64,000 nt of DNA from positions 186,001 through 250,000 of the forward strand of contig WGNV01000001.1 in NCBI GenBank assembly GCA_016124375.1. The letters are read 5' to 3'. This DNA is from Tepidisphaera sp. (GTDB taxonomy: Bacteria > Planctomycetota > Phycisphaerae > Phycisphaerales > UBA1924). Shown piece by piece: positions 53,317 to 64,000 of this stretch (its first letter is position 1; each line of letters starts with the position of its first letter). Below the pieces are notes generated by a model that worked only from the letters and a program-made list of their open reading frames with translations, ran no database searches and was not told where the DNA came from. The translations under genes and the position numbers were made by a program.

Positions 53317-53336
53317 AATGAGAACCCGTTCTCATT
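53317..53336. promoter_or_regulatory. Fur/Zur-like palindrome
   Basis: Perfect 9-bp inverted repeat AATGAGAAC / GTTCTCATT with CC in the middle, 25 bp upstream of the GTG at 53361. The half-site ATGAGAA matches Fur-type boxes of the TGAGAA...TTCTCA form known in proteobacteria; Zur is an alternative. Confidence 0.75.
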
Positions 53337-53360
53337 GTTCGCCGTGAGAGGTGATCGCTC

Positions 53361-53657
53361 GTGCATCGGTCGTTTCATTTCCGCTCGCATCGGCTCCTGG
53401 TCGCCTGGGCCGCGGCCATCGCGCTGCTGCTGGTGTCCTCTGCGACACTGTGGCACCATCACGACGACCGAGGCCTGCCGCACAGCGACTGCGCCGTGTG
53501 CCTCGCCGCGGCCATGGACAAGAGCGACGGCCTGCCGCCGCCGCGCTTCGCCCCCGCGCCGCCGCTGCTGATCGAGGTCCGCGCCGTGCCCACGTGGCAG
53601 AGCGCGCTCCTCGCCCCCACCCGCCGCCCCACTTCCCGCGGCCCGCCCGCCATCTGA
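53361..53657 (+). CDS. Small exported His/Cys protein (DUF2946-like)
   Basis: A 98-residue protein. A TM or signal segment (about 11-30) is followed by WHHHDDRGLPHSDCAVCLAA, with His32-34, Asp35-36, His41, Cys44 and Cys47: a likely metal site, as in DUF2946-type proteins of metal-uptake loci. The rest is Pro-rich. The start is GTG at 53361 with GAGAGGTG ahead. A Fur/Zur-like palindrome lies immediately upstream, which suggests induction when metal is scarce. Followed 61 bp later by a pseudopilin gene. Confidence 0.65.
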   Translation: MHRSFHFRSHRLLVAWAAAIALLLVSSATLWHHHDDRGLPHSDCAVCLAAAMDKSDGLPPPRFAPAPPLLIEVRAVPTWQSALLAPTRRPTSRGPPAI

Positions 53658-53718
53658 CTCTACCCCCACCCCTCGTTCATCTCACCCTGGCCGTGAATCT
53701 CTTTCACGTGGAGTCATC

Positions 53719-54492
53719 ATGCTTACCGCGAACACTCGCGCGGGCCGCCCCGCGTTCACGCTCATCGAACTGCTCGTCGTCATCGCCGTCATCGCGCTGC
53801 TCATCGGCATCATCCTTCCCGCGTTGGGCAAGGCCCGGATCGCCGGGCGTCAGGCCGTGGTGCTCGCCCGCCTGCGCGACATGGGCAAGGGCAACGCCGC
53901 GTATCAGAACGACTACAAGGATCTCCTGCCCGCGCTCCTGGACTACGACGAGAAGCCCATGCTCTCGCTCAGTCTTCTGGCCAAGGTCAACAGCATTCCC
54001 CGCATCTCGTTCATCAACCCCAACACCCCCGACACTGTGACGACGGAGGAGACCCCCGACGGGCGCCCCGTGCTGGCCGACCTGGGCCCCGGCACCCCCG
54101 CGCCCATCGACGCCGGCACCAGCATCACGCCAGCAAACATCGGTCAGGTGCAGTTCCACTGCTCGTTTGCGTACGACAACGACGCCAAGCCCCACCAGGT
54201 GTGGAAGCCGGTCATCTACATGGGCGATCGGGCCGACTACGCCACGGGCCAGACCTTCTCCGCCAACTGGAAGGACCAGGGGATGTGCCTGCTCTGGACC
54301 GACCAGCACGCCGCCTTCCGGCGCACGCGCAGCGCGGCCGATCAATCCGACCCCAACATCTACCACCACAACGAGTACGCGGGCGAAGGAGCCGCCGAAT
54401 CCCGCGAGGGCGTCGTCGTGACCCAAGACACGCTGGATACCCACATGCGATTCTTCAGCGAAGACGAGGACGACGTGCTGCTGCCAGACTAG
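53719..54492 (+). CDS. Pseudopilin-like protein in the Fur-box operon
   Basis: A 257-residue protein with a prepilin signal: leader to Ala12, then [20 protein letters not shown] with Glu17 at +5. The globular part differs from the paralogs at 45-48 kb: LARLRDMGKGNAAYQND, QFHCSFAYDND, MCLLWTDQHAAFRRTRSAAD, ending in an acidic EDEDDVLLPD. It follows the small His/Cys protein by 61 bp and probably shares its metal-dependent promoter. A role in surface metal capture is only inference. Confidence 0.8.
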   Translation: MLTANTRAGRPAFTLIELLVVIAVIALLIGIILPALGKARIAGRQAVVLARLRDMGKGNAAYQNDYKDLLPALLDYDEKPMLSLSLLAKVNSIPRISFINPNTPDTVTTEETPDGRPVLADLGPGTPAPIDAGTSITPANIGQVQFHCSFAYDNDAKPHQVWKPVIYMGDRADYATGQTFSANWKDQGMCLLWTDQHAAFRRTRSAADQSDPNIYHHNEYAGEGAAESREGVVVTQDTLDTHMRFFSEDEDDVLLPD

Positions 54493-54500
54493 CGAGATCG

Positions 54501-54524
54501 ACGCCGCCTGCTCGCAGGCGGCGT
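54501..54524 (+). terminator. Hairpin behind the pseudopilin gene
   Basis: Perfect 10-bp stem ACGCCGCCTG / CAGGCGGCGT, loop CTCG, 9 bp after the stop codon. No T-run, so efficiency is uncertain. Confidence 0.5.
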
Positions 54525-54590
54525 GTCACATCGCGTCCGCCCGACCAGGGGGCCGCCTGCCGGGCCCCCTTTCGCGCGTCCGCCCAAAGT

Positions 54591-55085
54591 TCACCCCGCC
54601 ATCTTCTCTGCCAGCCCCGGCACCGCGTCGCTCCGATCGGCGAAGCAGTTGAGGCAGCGCTTCTCGCCCGGCACCAGCGTGGCCCCGCACTGCACGCAGC
54701 GCCCCGGTCGCATCCGCGGCATCGACAGCAGCACCGCCGTCGCCGTCACCGCCGCGGCGATCACCAGCGCCAGGAAGTCCATCGCCAGGTTCGCCAGCAT
54801 CCTCGTCGCCACGGCGCTGACTGCGGCGCTCAAGAACCCCGCGGCCGCGCCGAACGAAATCTGCGTCAGGGGCTGCTTCACCCGGCGATCAAACAGCCGC
54901 CGGGGCAGCTCCCGATCCATCCACAGCACCACCACCATCGCCACCAGCGTGGGCAGCAGCACGGTCACCGGAAGCCGATCCCAAGGACCAACCCCGCGCT
55001 CCCCAAGCCAGCCCCACTCCAGGCGCAGGCCGACCAGGAACTTGATCACCTGCATCACAAAGAATGCGGCGATGAATCGCTTCAT
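54591..55085 (-). CDS. Membrane protein with C-terminal zinc ribbon
   Basis: A 164-residue protein with about three to four TM helices (5-20, 38-56, 76-97, 101-121) and a C-terminal ribbon Cys130-x2-Cys133 ... Cys144-x2-Cys147 (CVQCGATLVPGEKRCLNC). Function unknown. Such membrane-plus-ribbon proteins are frequent in Phycisphaerae; another is at 7848. Convergent with the pseudopilin gene. Confidence 0.65.
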   Translation of the reverse strand: MKRFIAAFFVMQVIKFLVGLRLEWGWLGERGVGPWDRLPVTVLLPTLVAMVVVLWMDRELPRRLFDRRVKQPLTQISFGAAAGFLSAAVSAVATRMLANLAMDFLALVIAAAVTATAVLLSMPRMRPGRCVQCGATLVPGEKRCLNCFADRSDAVPGLAEKMAG

Positions 55086-55227
55086 GACACCCCTTCACAC
55101 CAGCCCCACGAGCCCATGTTACCGAACATCATTACCCAATGCTGCCTCAATGGTTACAGGACAATGCGCCGTCCGGTTGCATCCTCGCCAAGGCGGCGGC
55201 CCAAACCCTCGGAGCCCTGCCCGGCAC

Positions 55228-55950
55228 TCATGAACTCCCGTGACGCATCCGCTCGACCCCCTCCGGGAAGGGAAACGTCGGGAACACCCCGACATTGCTC
55301 GCTCGCCACATGTGCGGCGCCGTATATACATCACCTCGATACCCGGCATTGAACATCGTGCGGAGCACCGTTTCGAATGTCGGCTCCTGCCCGTCCGAAC
55401 CTTGCAAACGGTTGGCCTTGGCGTTCAAAAAGCTGACCGCGGCCGCGGGAAGCCGGTCAGGCCGGTCGTGTAGCATTTTGGAGACTGTCCGAAAACCTCG
55501 GGAGAGGTCCTCGACCGTGAAGTGGTCGCGTCCGCGGGGCCGGAGAAGGGCCAGAATCAGCAGGTTGTCGAGATCGAACTTGAGCACGTAAGGCTCGCGG
55601 TCACCCGAGGCGTGCACGTTCACGGCATCCTGGAACATCTTGGCGTAGCTGGTGATGCTCTGGGCCGACCACTGGCTGGTGAAGACCAGCTCGACGAGCT
55701 GCGCGATGATGCCGCGGGAGTTGTCGACGTCGTTGACGCCGCAGATCACAGCCCGGTAGCGGCGGTCCAGCAAATCGCGCAGCAGGTCCTGGCCCCACAT
55801 GATGCGGATGCGCTCGCTGGCGACCACCTTGCCCCCGGCGCCCGGCAGCAGGGAGACGCGATCGGGAAAGGTGTCGGGCGTGAGCAGATGGTCGGCCTCG
55901 TCGTCATAGAGCCGCAGCGTCGGGGCCTTGGTCGTCGTGCTCCCCATCAT
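55228..55950 (-). CDS. Conserved-looking cytoplasmic protein, unknown
   Basis: A 240-residue soluble protein. It contains VICGVNDVDNSRGIIAQLVEL, DREPYVLKFDLDNLLILALL and FETVLRTMFNAGYRGDVYT, mixed alpha/beta without a motif I can assign. The start has AAGGGAGGTTC in front of two ATGs (55950 and 55947). It lies upstream of and in the same direction as the gene at 54591, 142 bp apart. Confidence 0.6.
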   Translation of the reverse strand: MMGSTTTKAPTLRLYDDEADHLLTPDTFPDRVSLLPGAGGKVVASERIRIMWGQDLLRDLLDRRYRAVICGVNDVDNSRGIIAQLVELVFTSQWSAQSITSYAKMFQDAVNVHASGDREPYVLKFDLDNLLILALLRPRGRDHFTVEDLSRGFRTVSKMLHDRPDRLPAAAVSFLNAKANRLQGSDGQEPTFETVLRTMFNAGYRGDVYTAPHMWRASNVGVFPTFPFPEGVERMRHGSS

Positions 55951-56124
55951 GAACCTCCCTTTCTGCCCGGCAGCGCTGGAGCGGGTCCAGTCGCTGAGGC
56001 GGATCCGGAGAATCTTACGGGATATTCAGCGAGTCCGCACCCGATCGTGAACAGCATGGGGTGCCGGCGCGGGGGACGATCAGACGGGCACCGTCAGCCG
56101 TGGCGGGCAGAGGATGAGGAGCGG

Positions 56125-56164
56125 CAAAAATGAAAAGAGCCCCCAAAGGTTTACCTTTAGGGGC
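56125..56164 (-). terminator. Terminator of the rRNA transcript
   Basis: On the minus strand an 11-bp stem (GCCCCTAAAGG with CCTTTGGGGGC, one mismatch), loop TAAA, followed by TCTTTTCATTTTT. It lies a few bases behind the 5S gene. Confidence 0.85.
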
Positions 56165-56170
56165 CCAAGA

Positions 56171-56276
56171 GTCGGCGATGACCTACTTTCCCGCAGTGCA
56201 GTATCATCGGCAGCGCTGGCTTAACTGCTGTGTTCGGGATGGGAACAGGTGTTTCCCAGCGCTCATGTTCACCGAC
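56171..56276 (-). rRNA. rrf: 5S ribosomal RNA
   Basis: About 106 nt. On the minus strand it runs from GTCGGTGAACATGAGCGC to GTAGGTCATCGCCGAC, with the conserved loop CCCGAACACAGCAGTTAAG. The two ends pair (GTCGGTGA / TCGCCGAC). It follows 23S after a spacer of about 345 nt without a tRNA. Confidence 0.95.
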
Positions 56277-56622
56277 AAACCGGCCAACCGAACCTTTCGG
56301 CTCGGGGCCGATCGATCGCGACTGGGACACACGGGATCACAGAATCCCGAGGCCCGGCCGCGATAAACCGGTTCCGAACGAAACTCGCGGGGCAAGCCCC
56401 GCAGCGAACATGACCACGGGCGACGACTTGGAAGACTCCGAGCCGTGCACGTGATCAGACAACAAACCGACCGAAGAAGACGCTCTACCCGCCGCCATGC
56501 ACAAGGCATGGGGCAGGATATTGGCATCGATACAGCGCGTAAGGTCCATCGTTGCCGCATGTAAGCGGGGGAGCCGTAAGGCACACCCGGAACATGCAGC
56601 CCAGCCACGACGGCTGGTTGAT
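56277..56622. other. 23S-5S spacer
   Basis: About 345 nt with no tRNA or gene visible. The bases next to 23S (56616-56622) extend the pairing between the two ends of the 23S precursor. Confidence 0.6.
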
Positions 56623-59358
<2,736 letters not shown>

Positions 59359-60178
59359 ACCAACCGGACGCCGTGATTGGTCACCCTCCAGGCTTCCGCC
59401 CTTCAGGCTTCCTTTCCCAACTCCAATCGGAGTATCGCGGGTTCCCCAGGGTGGGGCCGACCCGCACGTTGCACTTCCCGTCACTTCCCCGACAGTCTTG
59501 CGACCGGCGGCGCCGCGTCTTTCCGTACAACGCTCACATCTTTTACGATTTTCGCCTTGCGCGCTGCATCGAACAAACTTACTTGCCTTCACCCGCCTTC
59601 CGGTCTTCCGGATGTTTCCGCCGCCTTGGGAGGCAGCATCCACACCCATCGAACCAGTTCAGCAGGCCGACCAGGCCCCGCTAGGCCCGGTCGTTCAGTC
59701 GTTTCGCCGCCATCAAGCTTCACCCACCAGATTGCTCCGGCAGACTTGACCAGATCGCGGCTAACTTGTCCGGCCTCGCCGCCACCGACTACCCGGAAAA
59801 CCCGGATACCCGACAGCTGCTTGACCAGACCTTGGATTCCTTGCAGAATCCCTATAGGTTTGTTGCAGCATTCGCTTCCCGCACGGGGGCTCTTGGTTGG
59901 CCGCATCTTTCAGGCTTGCGCCCGATCAACGCCCCAACCCAGTTCCGCGCGGGAAGAGTTTCGTTCGTATCCGGTTTTCAAAGATCTCTGACGTTCGCTC
60001 GGCTCGCCATTTGACAGGCTTACCGACCGTTCGCCGCACGACCATTTCGATCATGGGGCGGGGAGGACTTTAGGCTGAAGCCTCTTGCAGTCAAGCCTCG
60101 TCGTCGTGATGTTTTTGGGTTTCTTCACTAAGCCTCATCTTGACAGGTTCTTAGCGTGCAGCGCCTCAGCACGGGGAC
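59359..60178 (-). other. Long leader of the 23S-5S transcript
   Basis: About 820 bp before 23S with no protein or tRNA gene. It holds the promoter at 60067-60094, a boxA-like CTTTGAAAA on the minus strand near 59975-59986, several GC palindromes, and the 5' arm of the 23S processing stem. 16S would not fit here. Confidence 0.6.
60067..60094 (-). promoter_or_regulatory. Candidate rRNA promoter
   Basis: Minus strand TTGACT (60094-60089), 16-bp spacer, TAAAGT (60072-60067), about 700 bp ahead of mature 23S. The -35 is near perfect, the -10 weaker. Confidence 0.5.
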
Positions 60179-62398
60179 TCAGCCGCCGCCACCGCCGCCG
60201 CCACCGCCACTACCTGACGGACCCCGACGCCGGTCGTCGCGCACCGGCACCTGCTTGGGCACTTCGATCGGTTTGATCTCCACGCCCTGCGTCTTGCCGG
60301 CGTTTGCTGATGCCCGAACCCGCGCCAGATATGGCTCCTGGCTTTCCTTATCGGGCCTACGGACGATCAGCAGCCCCGTCGGGTTGCGGAACAGCGCCTC
60401 GACTCCCTGGGTGCTGCCCGGCGCGTCGCCCGGGCTCAGCGGCACGGTTCCAGCATCCAGGAACACCATGTCGCCGCCCAACGGCAGGCTCTTGGGGGCA
60501 TCCACGTCCATCCATGCGGGGAACTTCGGGCTCTCGGGCGTTGCCGGCGTCGCGGGCGGCACCTGGCCCCCCGGGCCTTCGTAGCTCCCGCCTCCGGTCT
60601 TGCCGCGGCCGGGCCCGCCCTCACCTACCACGCCCCGGCGCCCAATCGGTTCCGGAGGCGGAGCCGCCTGCTCGGGCATCGCCCCCAAGGCCGGGTCACC
60701 CGCCTTGTACATCGTCGCCAGCTTGTTCATGTCCGCCAGCTTGAGCTCAGGCAGCGTCGCCTTGCCGATGGCCGGCTCACCGGGGTCCAGCCCCGCCAGC
60801 GCCTGGCGGTAGTACCCGTAGTAGAACTGGTACAGCTCCACGCTCGCGTGGGGCCGGGGATCGATCTGCCCCGCCTCGCTCGCGCTCGACACAAACATCA
60901 CCTGCGTCTGATCCACCTGCACCGGAGCCGTCCACTCCGACCAGTCACTGCGGATCAGCGAGCCGTCGGCCATCTGCCTCTGGCTGTCCTGCAGGTTCCG
61001 CCCGAACAGCGGGTTGTTGATCACCACCCGCACGTGATACCGGTACACCGCCCCGGGCACGGCGTTCACGTCGTGCACCCAGAACTTCTGCTCGCCGCCT
61101 TCCAGCAGCCCGGGCTGGGGCCCCTGGGCCAGCGAGATGTCCGCCCCCGCCGCGCCCTCCACGTGCTCGCCCAGCTTGCCCAGGTCCTTCACCAGATTCT
61201 CGCGCTGAGCCTGAAGCGTCTTCAGTCGCGCCTCCAGCACCCGGCGATCGCCCGTGGGCTGGGGCGTGGGGGACGACGGCGCCGGGCCGCCTCCCTGGCC
61301 GCCACCACCCGCACGCCCGCGGCCACCTCCACCACCACCCCGCCCGGGGGGCGGCGACGAAGGTTGCTCGCTCCGCTTCGCGCCGGGGTCCGGCGCCTTG
61401 GAGATCAACTCCTGCACCTGGGTGATTTTCTTGTCGGTGGCCGCCAGCGCCTCGCGCTTGCGCTTCACCAGGCGTGCCTTCTCGTTCTGGTCGCCCTGGG
61501 CCACGTAGTCCGACGGGCTGGTCCACGCCGGGCCGGCGATGGTCTGGTAGAACGATGGCCGCAGAATCTGATCCATCTCGCTGCGCAGCGTCAGGATGGT
61601 CGGGGGCACATCACCCAGCGATCGCACGCCCTGCTGCCAGGTCTTGAGTCCGTCGGGCCTTGCGGGAGCCGCCTGGACCATGGTCACTTCGGGCGCCGCG
61701 GGCGTGGTGCCGTCGGGGTTGCGCAGCAGTTCGCGTTCCGCCTCGATTCCCACGATCGTCACCAGGTCGTCGCCCTGGTCGGCGGGGTCGCGCCACCAGG
61801 CGAGCGGCAGCGCCTCGCGCGGGCCGTCGCCGTCGGGGTCCGCCTGCAGCGCTTCGCGCAGGGCGGCTCCGTCGAAGGTGCTCTCGACGCTCACGATCAT
61901 CTTGTCGAAGGGCTGCTCTTTGGGAAGGATCGCCGCCAACTCAGGGTGCGCCACCACTTCCACGGGGCTGACGGTCGCGGCGTACGGAGCCGCCACCGCC
62001 GGCCCGGGCGCCGGCACCTTGGGCAGTTCGTACGTCGCCGCGGCGATCGTCGCATCGCGCGGCGCCATTTGGATCATCGGCGGCACGCCCAGCGCCACCC
62101 GCACGCCGCCATCCCCCAAGGGCTGGCCCGCAAGCCCTTGCAGCTTCTCCGTCAGCGTGAACGCCGGCACATCGGGCAGCTTCGGGCTCTCCGATTTGAG
62201 CTTGGCGGCCAGCTTGTTGGCCTCCTCCTCCACCGGGCGGAAGGCGTTCCCCGCCGTCAGCTTGTCGTCGCTGCCCACCTTGATGTAGTTCCCACTCAGG
62301 AACTGCATCGCGATCACGCCCAGGAACGTGAGGCCCGTCACGCCCAGCACGATCTTGTCCGCGTTCGCCTCGAAGAAGTTGATGCCCTTCAGTTTCAT
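60179..62398 (-). CDS. Single-TM envelope protein, possible pilus/secretion assembly part
   Basis: A 739-residue protein with one TM helix near the N-terminus (about 17-36, IVLGVTGLTFLGVIAMQFL) and a long periplasmic part. It has helical stretches (KARLVKRKREALAATDKKITQVQELI and VLEARLKTLQAQRENLVKDLGKL) around a Gly/Arg/Pro-rich low-complexity insert, then a beta domain (VYRYHVRVVINNPLFGRNL) and a run of ten Gly near the end. I do not recognise a family. Placed directly behind the 62506 gene with GAAAGGGTGG before ATG 62398. Architecture is compatible with PilN/PilO- or Amuc_1100-like components. Confidence 0.65.
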   Translation of the reverse strand: MKLKGINFFEANADKIVLGVTGLTFLGVIAMQFLSGNYIKVGSDDKLTAGNAFRPVEEEANKLAAKLKSESPKLPDVPAFTLTEKLQGLAGQPLGDGGVRVALGVPPMIQMAPRDATIAAATYELPKVPAPGPAVAAPYAATVSPVEVVAHPELAAILPKEQPFDKMIVSVESTFDGAALREALQADPDGDGPREALPLAWWRDPADQGDDLVTIVGIEAERELLRNPDGTTPAAPEVTMVQAAPARPDGLKTWQQGVRSLGDVPPTILTLRSEMDQILRPSFYQTIAGPAWTSPSDYVAQGDQNEKARLVKRKREALAATDKKITQVQELISKAPDPGAKRSEQPSSPPPGRGGGGGGRGRAGGGGQGGGPAPSSPTPQPTGDRRVLEARLKTLQAQRENLVKDLGKLGEHVEGAAGADISLAQGPQPGLLEGGEQKFWVHDVNAVPGAVYRYHVRVVINNPLFGRNLQDSQRQMADGSLIRSDWSEWTAPVQVDQTQVMFVSSASEAGQIDPRPHASVELYQFYYGYYRQALAGLDPGEPAIGKATLPELKLADMNKLATMYKAGDPALGAMPEQAAPPPEPIGRRGVVGEGGPGRGKTGGGSYEGPGGQVPPATPATPESPKFPAWMDVDAPKSLPLGGDMVFLDAGTVPLSPGDAPGSTQGVEALFRNPTGLLIVRRPDKESQEPYLARVRASANAGKTQGVEIKPIEVPKQVPVRDDRRRGPSGSGGGGGGGGG

Positions 62399-62505
62399 GG
62401 GCCACCCTTTCGCTCTGGCCGCTGAATCGCGCGGCCGGTCAATCCCTGCATCCACACACCCAAGCCGTCACACGCTCAACCCACTTCGTTCACGCCCGCG
62501 CCGGC

Positions 62506-63975
62506 TTAGCCGCCGCCGCGCCCGCCGTTGTACTGTCCGCGACGCCCGGTCGGGGGCGGGGGCGGCGGCGCCGAGCCACCACCCTGCGGCACGCCGCCCG
62601 GGAAGCCCGTCGCCTCGCCCTCGGGCGCGACCTTGCCGGTCAGGATGCCCTTGAGACGCTCGGGCATCAGGGGCTCGGTCCAGCTGCGCAGCCACACCGT
62701 CTCGACGGTGAGCTTCACCCGCACCACCGGCTCCTGGCCATAGAAGTACCCCTGGCGCAGGTCCTCCCACTCGTCTACATCCGAGAGGTTCATGTCCAGC
62801 ACGGTCATGAAGTTGGTCCGCTCGATGGCGTGCACCAGCTCGCGCAAGCGCGATGACGACGCCACCAGCGTGAGGTTCACCCGGCGGATGTCAAAGAACG
62901 TGTTCCAAGGCCCGCTCACGCGCCCGGAGATCGACGCCCGCGCGTCGGTCGGGATCATGCCTGGCTTGGCGTCGGGCGAGGCCGCGGGCGGATTCGGATC
63001 GATCACCGCCGGCGCCTGACCCTGCGACTGCACGCCCATGCCGGGGATGCCCGAGATGCTCATCGATTCGAGGCGCTTGACCGGCCCTTCGTCGGCCGTC
63101 AGCACCCGCCCATCGGGCGTGGTGTTGGCCACGCGCAGCGCGGTCAGCATGTCGTCCATCACCCAGATGTCCCAGTTGAGCAGGAAGAAGTTGTTGGGCT
63201 CGATCATTTGCGCGGGCTGCTCGATGTGCCCGATCTGGATCCCGTTGGGCCCCTGGGGCAGGCTCTCGAGCGTCGCGTAGAACGTGATCTCCTTGGCCCG
63301 GTTCTGATACTCGCCCAGGCGCCGGGCGGTCAGCGTCTCCATCAGCTTCTGCTGCTCTTCCGGGGTCAGCTCGCGCTTGTTGGCCGTCACCTTCTCGGCC
63401 TCGCGCTGGGCCAGGTCCTTGACGGCGGCCGCCAGCTTCACCGGATCGGCCGGCCCGCCCGCCCGCACCCGGTCCAGCATGGCCTGGTAGGGGTTGGGGT
63501 TGCCGCGCTTGCCCAGCAGCTTGTCTTCCATGTCGTTGAGCTTTTCCTGCTCAACATCCTTGTTTTCGGCCTTGGGGAAGAGCCCACTCACCATCACCTT
63601 GTGCTCATCGCGCCCCAGCGACTGGGCGGCGGGGCCCACGCCCTTGTTGAAGTCCTCGGCCAGCTTGTACGCCTCGGCCGCGGCTTTCTCGAGCGTCTCT
63701 TTGTTCTGCTTGAACCACTCGGTGATCTTGTCGTTGGGTTCCACCTTGTTCAGCGAAACCTCGGGCACGCTGGGATCGACCTGCGGCAACTTGTAATCCA
63801 CCGTCGAAGCCTTCAGCTTCGACAGTTGGTCGTTGGCCGCCTTCGCCCGCTCGGTGCGGATCGATTCGCCCCATGAAGAACTCACAAACCACGACGTGGG
63901 CAGGATCACCAGGATCAGCACCACGAACACCACGATCAAGATGTTGCTCTTGATCCAGGCCAGCACGGGCTTCAT
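62506..63975 (-). CDS. Single-TM envelope protein, PilO-like architecture
   Basis: A 489-residue protein with a TM helix at 11-32 (NILIVVFVVLILVILPTSWF), a helical region (40-240) with many Glu/Lys heptads, and a C-terminal alpha/beta domain (RRVNLTLVASSSRLRELVHAIERTNFMTVLDMNLSD) that resembles the ferredoxin-like periplasmic domain of PilO/GspM. The tail is Pro/Gly-rich. Likely an inner-membrane alignment component of a type IV pilus or type II secretion machine that would build the pseudopilins; this is inference. GGAGGTGGTTC precedes the ATG. Further genes of the operon lie beyond the window. Confidence 0.65.
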   Translation of the reverse strand: MKPVLAWIKSNILIVVFVVLILVILPTSWFVSSSWGESIRTERAKAANDQLSKLKASTVDYKLPQVDPSVPEVSLNKVEPNDKITEWFKQNKETLEKAAAEAYKLAEDFNKGVGPAAQSLGRDEHKVMVSGLFPKAENKDVEQEKLNDMEDKLLGKRGNPNPYQAMLDRVRAGGPADPVKLAAAVKDLAQREAEKVTANKRELTPEEQQKLMETLTARRLGEYQNRAKEITFYATLESLPQGPNGIQIGHIEQPAQMIEPNNFFLLNWDIWVMDDMLTALRVANTTPDGRVLTADEGPVKRLESMSISGIPGMGVQSQGQAPAVIDPNPPAASPDAKPGMIPTDARASISGRVSGPWNTFFDIRRVNLTLVASSSRLRELVHAIERTNFMTVLDMNLSDVDEWEDLRQGYFYGQEPVVRVKLTVETVWLRSWTEPLMPERLKGILTGKVAPEGEATGFPGGVPQGGGSAPPPPPPTGRRGQYNGGRGGG

Positions 63976-64000
63976 GAACCACCTCCGGTCTTGGGCGGGT

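Noticed and set aside
53951-55352. A 383-codon open frame (54201-55352, plus)
   Set aside because: Crosses the pseudopilin stop and a convergent gene; composition is Arg/Pro/His-rich and typical of a high-GC shadow.
56277-56622. A tRNA in the 23S-5S spacer
   Set aside because: No cloverleaf or T-loop TTCGA motif with pairing arms was found on either strand.
59359-60178. A 16S gene or Ile/Ala tRNAs upstream of 23S
   Set aside because: The gap is only about 820 bp and none of the conserved 16S segments occur.

Overview
The window reads as a stretch of chromosome from a GC-rich planctomycete, most likely class Phycisphaerae. Several independent signs point there. A 23S-5S rRNA pair stands without a 16S gene. 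Three secreted proteins share a calcium-type dockerin-like C-terminal tag, and another ends in a PEP-CTERM-like PAPG / hydrophobic / Arg-rich signal. Three pseudopilin-like proteins carry the [12 protein letters not shown] signature. There are small membrane proteins with a CxxC zinc ribbon, meso-DAP type MurE, and the futalosine route to menaquinone (MqnA). No insertion sequence, prophage, integron or CRISPR array was seen.

Layout. 1-9984: mostly exported proteins (Tat-exported metallophosphoesterase, repeat/propeller protein, Ig-like protein, PhoPQ-activated-type hydrolase, PEP-CTERM protein), an O-methyltransferase and a YdeI-like protein. 10280-14660: exported MsrB-MsrA fusion, a secreted unknown, a third dockerin-tagged protein, and tRNAs Arg(TCT), Val(CAC) and Gln(CTG). 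14967-21763: a four-PDZ HtrA protease, ComEC, and a large secreted protein whose 3' end overlaps comEC tail to tail. 22046-28945: four genes joined by 4-bp ATGA overlaps (DUF4175-like coiled-coil membrane protein, a low-complexity exported protein, a prenyltransferase/squalene-cyclase-like repeat protein, and an exported beta-rich protein). 28986-33214 (minus): murE-murF-mraY. 33419-38853: DUF4337-like protein, queA, mqnA, a glycosyltransferase and sucD. 38931-45380 (minus): a Fic protein, dinB, feoA-feoB with a small feo-associated protein, and a serA-like dehydrogenase. 45532-48179 (minus): two paralogous pseudopilins. 48431-53268: SurA-like lipoprotein, pabA/trpG, an NAD(P)-binding protein divergent from a MarR regulator, and an unusually long signal peptidase I. 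53317-54492: a Fur/Zur-like palindrome ahead of a small metal-binding-type protein and a third pseudopilin. 56125-60094 (minus): 5S and 23S rRNA with a leader of about 0.7 kb. 60179-63975 (minus): two single-TM envelope proteins that look like pilus or secretion assembly parts.

How it fits together. Much of the content serves the cell envelope: peptidoglycan precursor synthesis, signal peptide removal, periplasmic quality control and repair (HtrA, SurA-like, MsrBA), secreted tagged proteins, and pseudopilins that with ComEC suggest a pilus-linked surface and DNA-uptake apparatus. Iron supply appears twice: the feo operon and the Fur-like-box operon.

The least explained structures are: short tandem arrays of 7-8 bp units in several convergent intergenic spaces; a palindromic AGGTCCGG element found both between genes and in frame inside feoB; a 149-bp near-identical cassette encoding the dockerin-like tag in two adjacent genes; and the four-gene overlapping operon at 22-29 kb.
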